A stretch of 64,000 nucleotides of DNA, taken from NCBI RefSeq assembly GCF_005049285.1, contig NZ_SOSC01000001.1, forward strand, positions 372,001-436,000, read 5' to 3'. Source of the DNA: Halorientalis salina (GTDB lineage: Archaea; Halobacteriota; Halobacteria; Halobacteriales; Haloarculaceae). Under the pieces are notes generated by a model. The model was not told where the DNA came from. It searched no databases and saw only the letters and a program-made list of their open reading frames with translations. Both the position numbers and the translations under genes were made by a program. Position 1 is the first letter of the stretch. Each line of letters starts with the position of its first letter. Positions 62,646 to 64,000 of this stretch are shown here, in pieces.

Positions 62646-64000
62646 CGGGAAGCGCCGCGTCCAGCGCCACCACGAGCAGGGAGTTCAGCGCGACGAAGAC
62701 GACGAACGCGCCGGCGAGCCAACCCCAGGCTTCCAGCGCGAGGGGGACGACGTCGAAGAGGTCCGCCAGCGGCGTGTAGAGGACGAGCAGTTGCAGTCCC
62801 AGCGTGAGCGCGACGGCACCGACGAGCCAGGGGTTCGAGCGCAGCGACTTCCCGTACCGGCGGCGGATGAGTTGGATGCGAGCCAGTTCGATGACCACGA
62901 GGAACGTAAACAGCGTCGTCTGTGCGCGCACCAGCGAGCCCGTCGCGGCGAGCCGGGCGAAGAAGAGTCCGAGCCCGACGACGGTCATCACGACGCCGAT
63001 GGCCAGGATGGACGCGAGCACGCGCCGGTCGATGATCGGCTCTCCCCGGCCCCGCGGCGGCCGGTCCATCACGTTCGGCGCCGTCGGGTCCGCCCCGAGC
63101 GCCAGCGCGGGCAACCCGTCGGTGACGAGGTTCACCCAGAGCAACATGACCGGCGTCAACACCAGACCGACGGCCTCGCTCCCCTCGAACAGGTCCGGGA
63201 ACAGCAGGCTCCCGAGCAGGACGCCGAAAAAGACCACCAGTACCTCGCCGGCGTTGGCCGACAGGAGGTAGTTGACGAACGTGCGCACGTTGTCGAAGAT
63301 GCCGCGACCGGTCTCGACGGCGTCCCGGATGGTGACGAAGTTGTCGTCCTGGAGGATCATGTCCGAGGCCTGTTTCGCCACGTCGGTCCCGCGCTGGCCC
63401 ATCGCGATGCCCACGTCAGCCCCCTGGAGCGCGGGCGCGTCGTTGACCCCGTCACCGGTCATCGCGACGTCGTGGCCGTTCTCCTGCAGGGTCTGGAGGA
63501 CGGTGACCTTGTGTTCGGGCTCGGCCCTGGCGAACACCTCCACGTCCTCGACGGCCTCGGCCCGTTCGTGCTCGGACAGGGCGGCGAACTCCCCGCCGGT
63601 CATCGCGCCGTCCGGATCGAAGCCGATCTGCTCGCCGATGGCGCGAGCGGTGGCGAGGTTGTCGCCGGTCGCCATGACCACGTCGATGCCGGCGCGTCGA
63701 CAGTCCGCGACCGCGTCCTCGACCTCGCGTCGCGGTGGGTCGATCATCCCCTGGAGGCCCAGGAACACCATGCCCGACTCGATCTCGGCGTCGGGGGCCT
63801 CGGCGTCCGGCACGGTCTTGCGCGCGAACCCGAGCACTCGCAGTGCGTCCGCGGCGAACGACTCCGTCCGTTCGAGAATCGCCGCCCGTCGCTCGTCGGT
63901 CAGGGCGACCGGCTCCCCGTCCACGACGATGCGTTCGCAGTGTTCGAGTACCTGCTCGGGCGCACCTTTCATGTACGCGACCGGATCGTCCTCGTCGACG
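62623..64000 (-). CDS. P2A-type (Ca2+/cation) ATPase, C-terminal part
   Basis: About 459 residues are visible; the start lies beyond the window, so the phosphorylation site is not seen. The fragment has VAYMKGAPEQVLEHC (nucleotide domain), MATGDNLATARAIGEQIG, and VAMTGDGVNDAPALQGADVGIAMG (hinge). Membrane helix 5 reads FVNYLLSANAGEVLVVFFG and helix 6 reads MLLWVNLVTDGLPALALGAD. These carry the Glu, Asn and Asp that bind calcium in SERCA/PMR1 pumps. It likely exports Ca2+ or Mn2+. It is convergent with, and overlaps, the VIT1-like gene. Confidence 0.93.
   Translation of the reverse strand, partial: VDEDDPVAYMKGAPEQVLEHCERIVVDGEPVALTDERRAAILERTESFAADALRVLGFARKTVPDAEAPDAEIESGMVFLGLQGMIDPPRREVEDAVADCRRAGIDVVMATGDNLATARAIGEQIGFDPDGAMTGGEFAALSEHERAEAVEDVEVFARAEPEHKVTVLQTLQENGHDVAMTGDGVNDAPALQGADVGIAMGQRGTDVAKQASDMILQDDNFVTIRDAVETGRGIFDNVRTFVNYLLSANAGEVLVVFFGVLLGSLLFPDLFEGSEAVGLVLTPVMLLWVNLVTDGLPALALGADPTAPNVMDRPPRGRGEPIIDRRVLASILAIGVVMTVVGLGLFFARLAATGSLVRAQTTLFTFLVVIELARIQLIRRRYGKSLRSNPWLVGAVALTLGLQLLVLYTPLADLFDVVPLALEAWGWLAGAFVVFVALNSLLVVALDAALPASRAARR

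Overview
This window is chromosomal DNA from a halophilic archaeon (class Halobacteria). The evidence is high GC, proteins rich in Asp and Glu, haloarchaeal gene sets (divergent gyrBA and topo VI, AglB, ba3 oxidase, UPF0212 and MTH865-type small proteins), and many leaderless genes with an A/T-rich TATA-like box 23-32 nt before the start codon. The overall feel is Haloarculaceae-like, but I cannot fix the genus. I found no tRNA, rRNA, CRISPR array or intact insertion sequence.

Layout. (1) 1-5.8 kb is a surface-glycan cluster: a flippase cut by the window edge, two alkaline-phosphatase-superfamily (sulfatase-like) proteins, two GT4 and one GT2 glycosyltransferase. (2) 6-14.7 kb holds UspA and the DNA topology block, with gyrB-gyrA divergent from top6B-top6A, then a small zinc-ribbon protein. 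(3) 14.7-19.6 kb has an MBL-fold hydrolase and a visibly lower-GC pair: a kinase/class III aminotransferase fusion and a glutamine-synthetase homologue, probably amine or amino-alcohol metabolism. (4) 19.6-30.2 kb is mostly housekeeping: ATP-dependent DNA ligase, UPF0212, an HTH-CBS regulator, PurM, a Tat lipoprotein, an M50 protease overlapping a TraB protein, a thioesterase, a methyltransferase, CutA and a gamma-carbonic anhydrase. A nested palindromic element lies at 27.5 kb. (5) 30.2-36.8 kb covers protein N-glycosylation: a GT87-type membrane protein, a DUF368 (PopT-type) carrier and AglB, next to a sequon-rich pilin. (6) 36.8-41.8 kb has an AidB-like acyl-CoA dehydrogenase divergent from enoyl-CoA hydratase and BKACE, then a second GT87 protein.

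(7) 42-54.9 kb is a respiratory region. A CcoI-like copper ATPase, a SafE-type protein and a small oxidase subunit diverge from a four-gene ba3 oxidase operon. After a carboxyltransferase subunit of an acyl-CoA carboxylase comes a second, A-type oxidase whose subunits I and II are one polypeptide, with subunit III convergent to it. (8) 55-64 kb holds an isolated low-GC nuclease-like gene, acyl-CoA dehydrogenase, MTH865 protein, acyl-CoA ligase, a YdjM-type membrane protein, an Lrp/AsnC-TRASH metal regulator, DUF211, a VIT1/CCC1-like protein, and the C-terminal part of a Ca2+-type P-ATPase running off the right edge.

How the genes connect. The glycan genes plausibly make, flip and transfer lipid-linked sugars, with DUF368 recycling the lipid carrier and the pilin as one acceptor. 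The copper ATPase and SafE protein plausibly load copper into the oxidases. Three acyl-CoA genes (two dehydrogenases and a ligase) share the octamer TGTTAGTT in their promoter regions, hinting at common control. The best candidates for new biology are the oxidase I-II fusion, the synthetase plus kinase-lyase pair, the NucS-like/RAMA-like nuclease gene, and the AglB-DUF368 operon with a sequon-rich tail on AglB itself.
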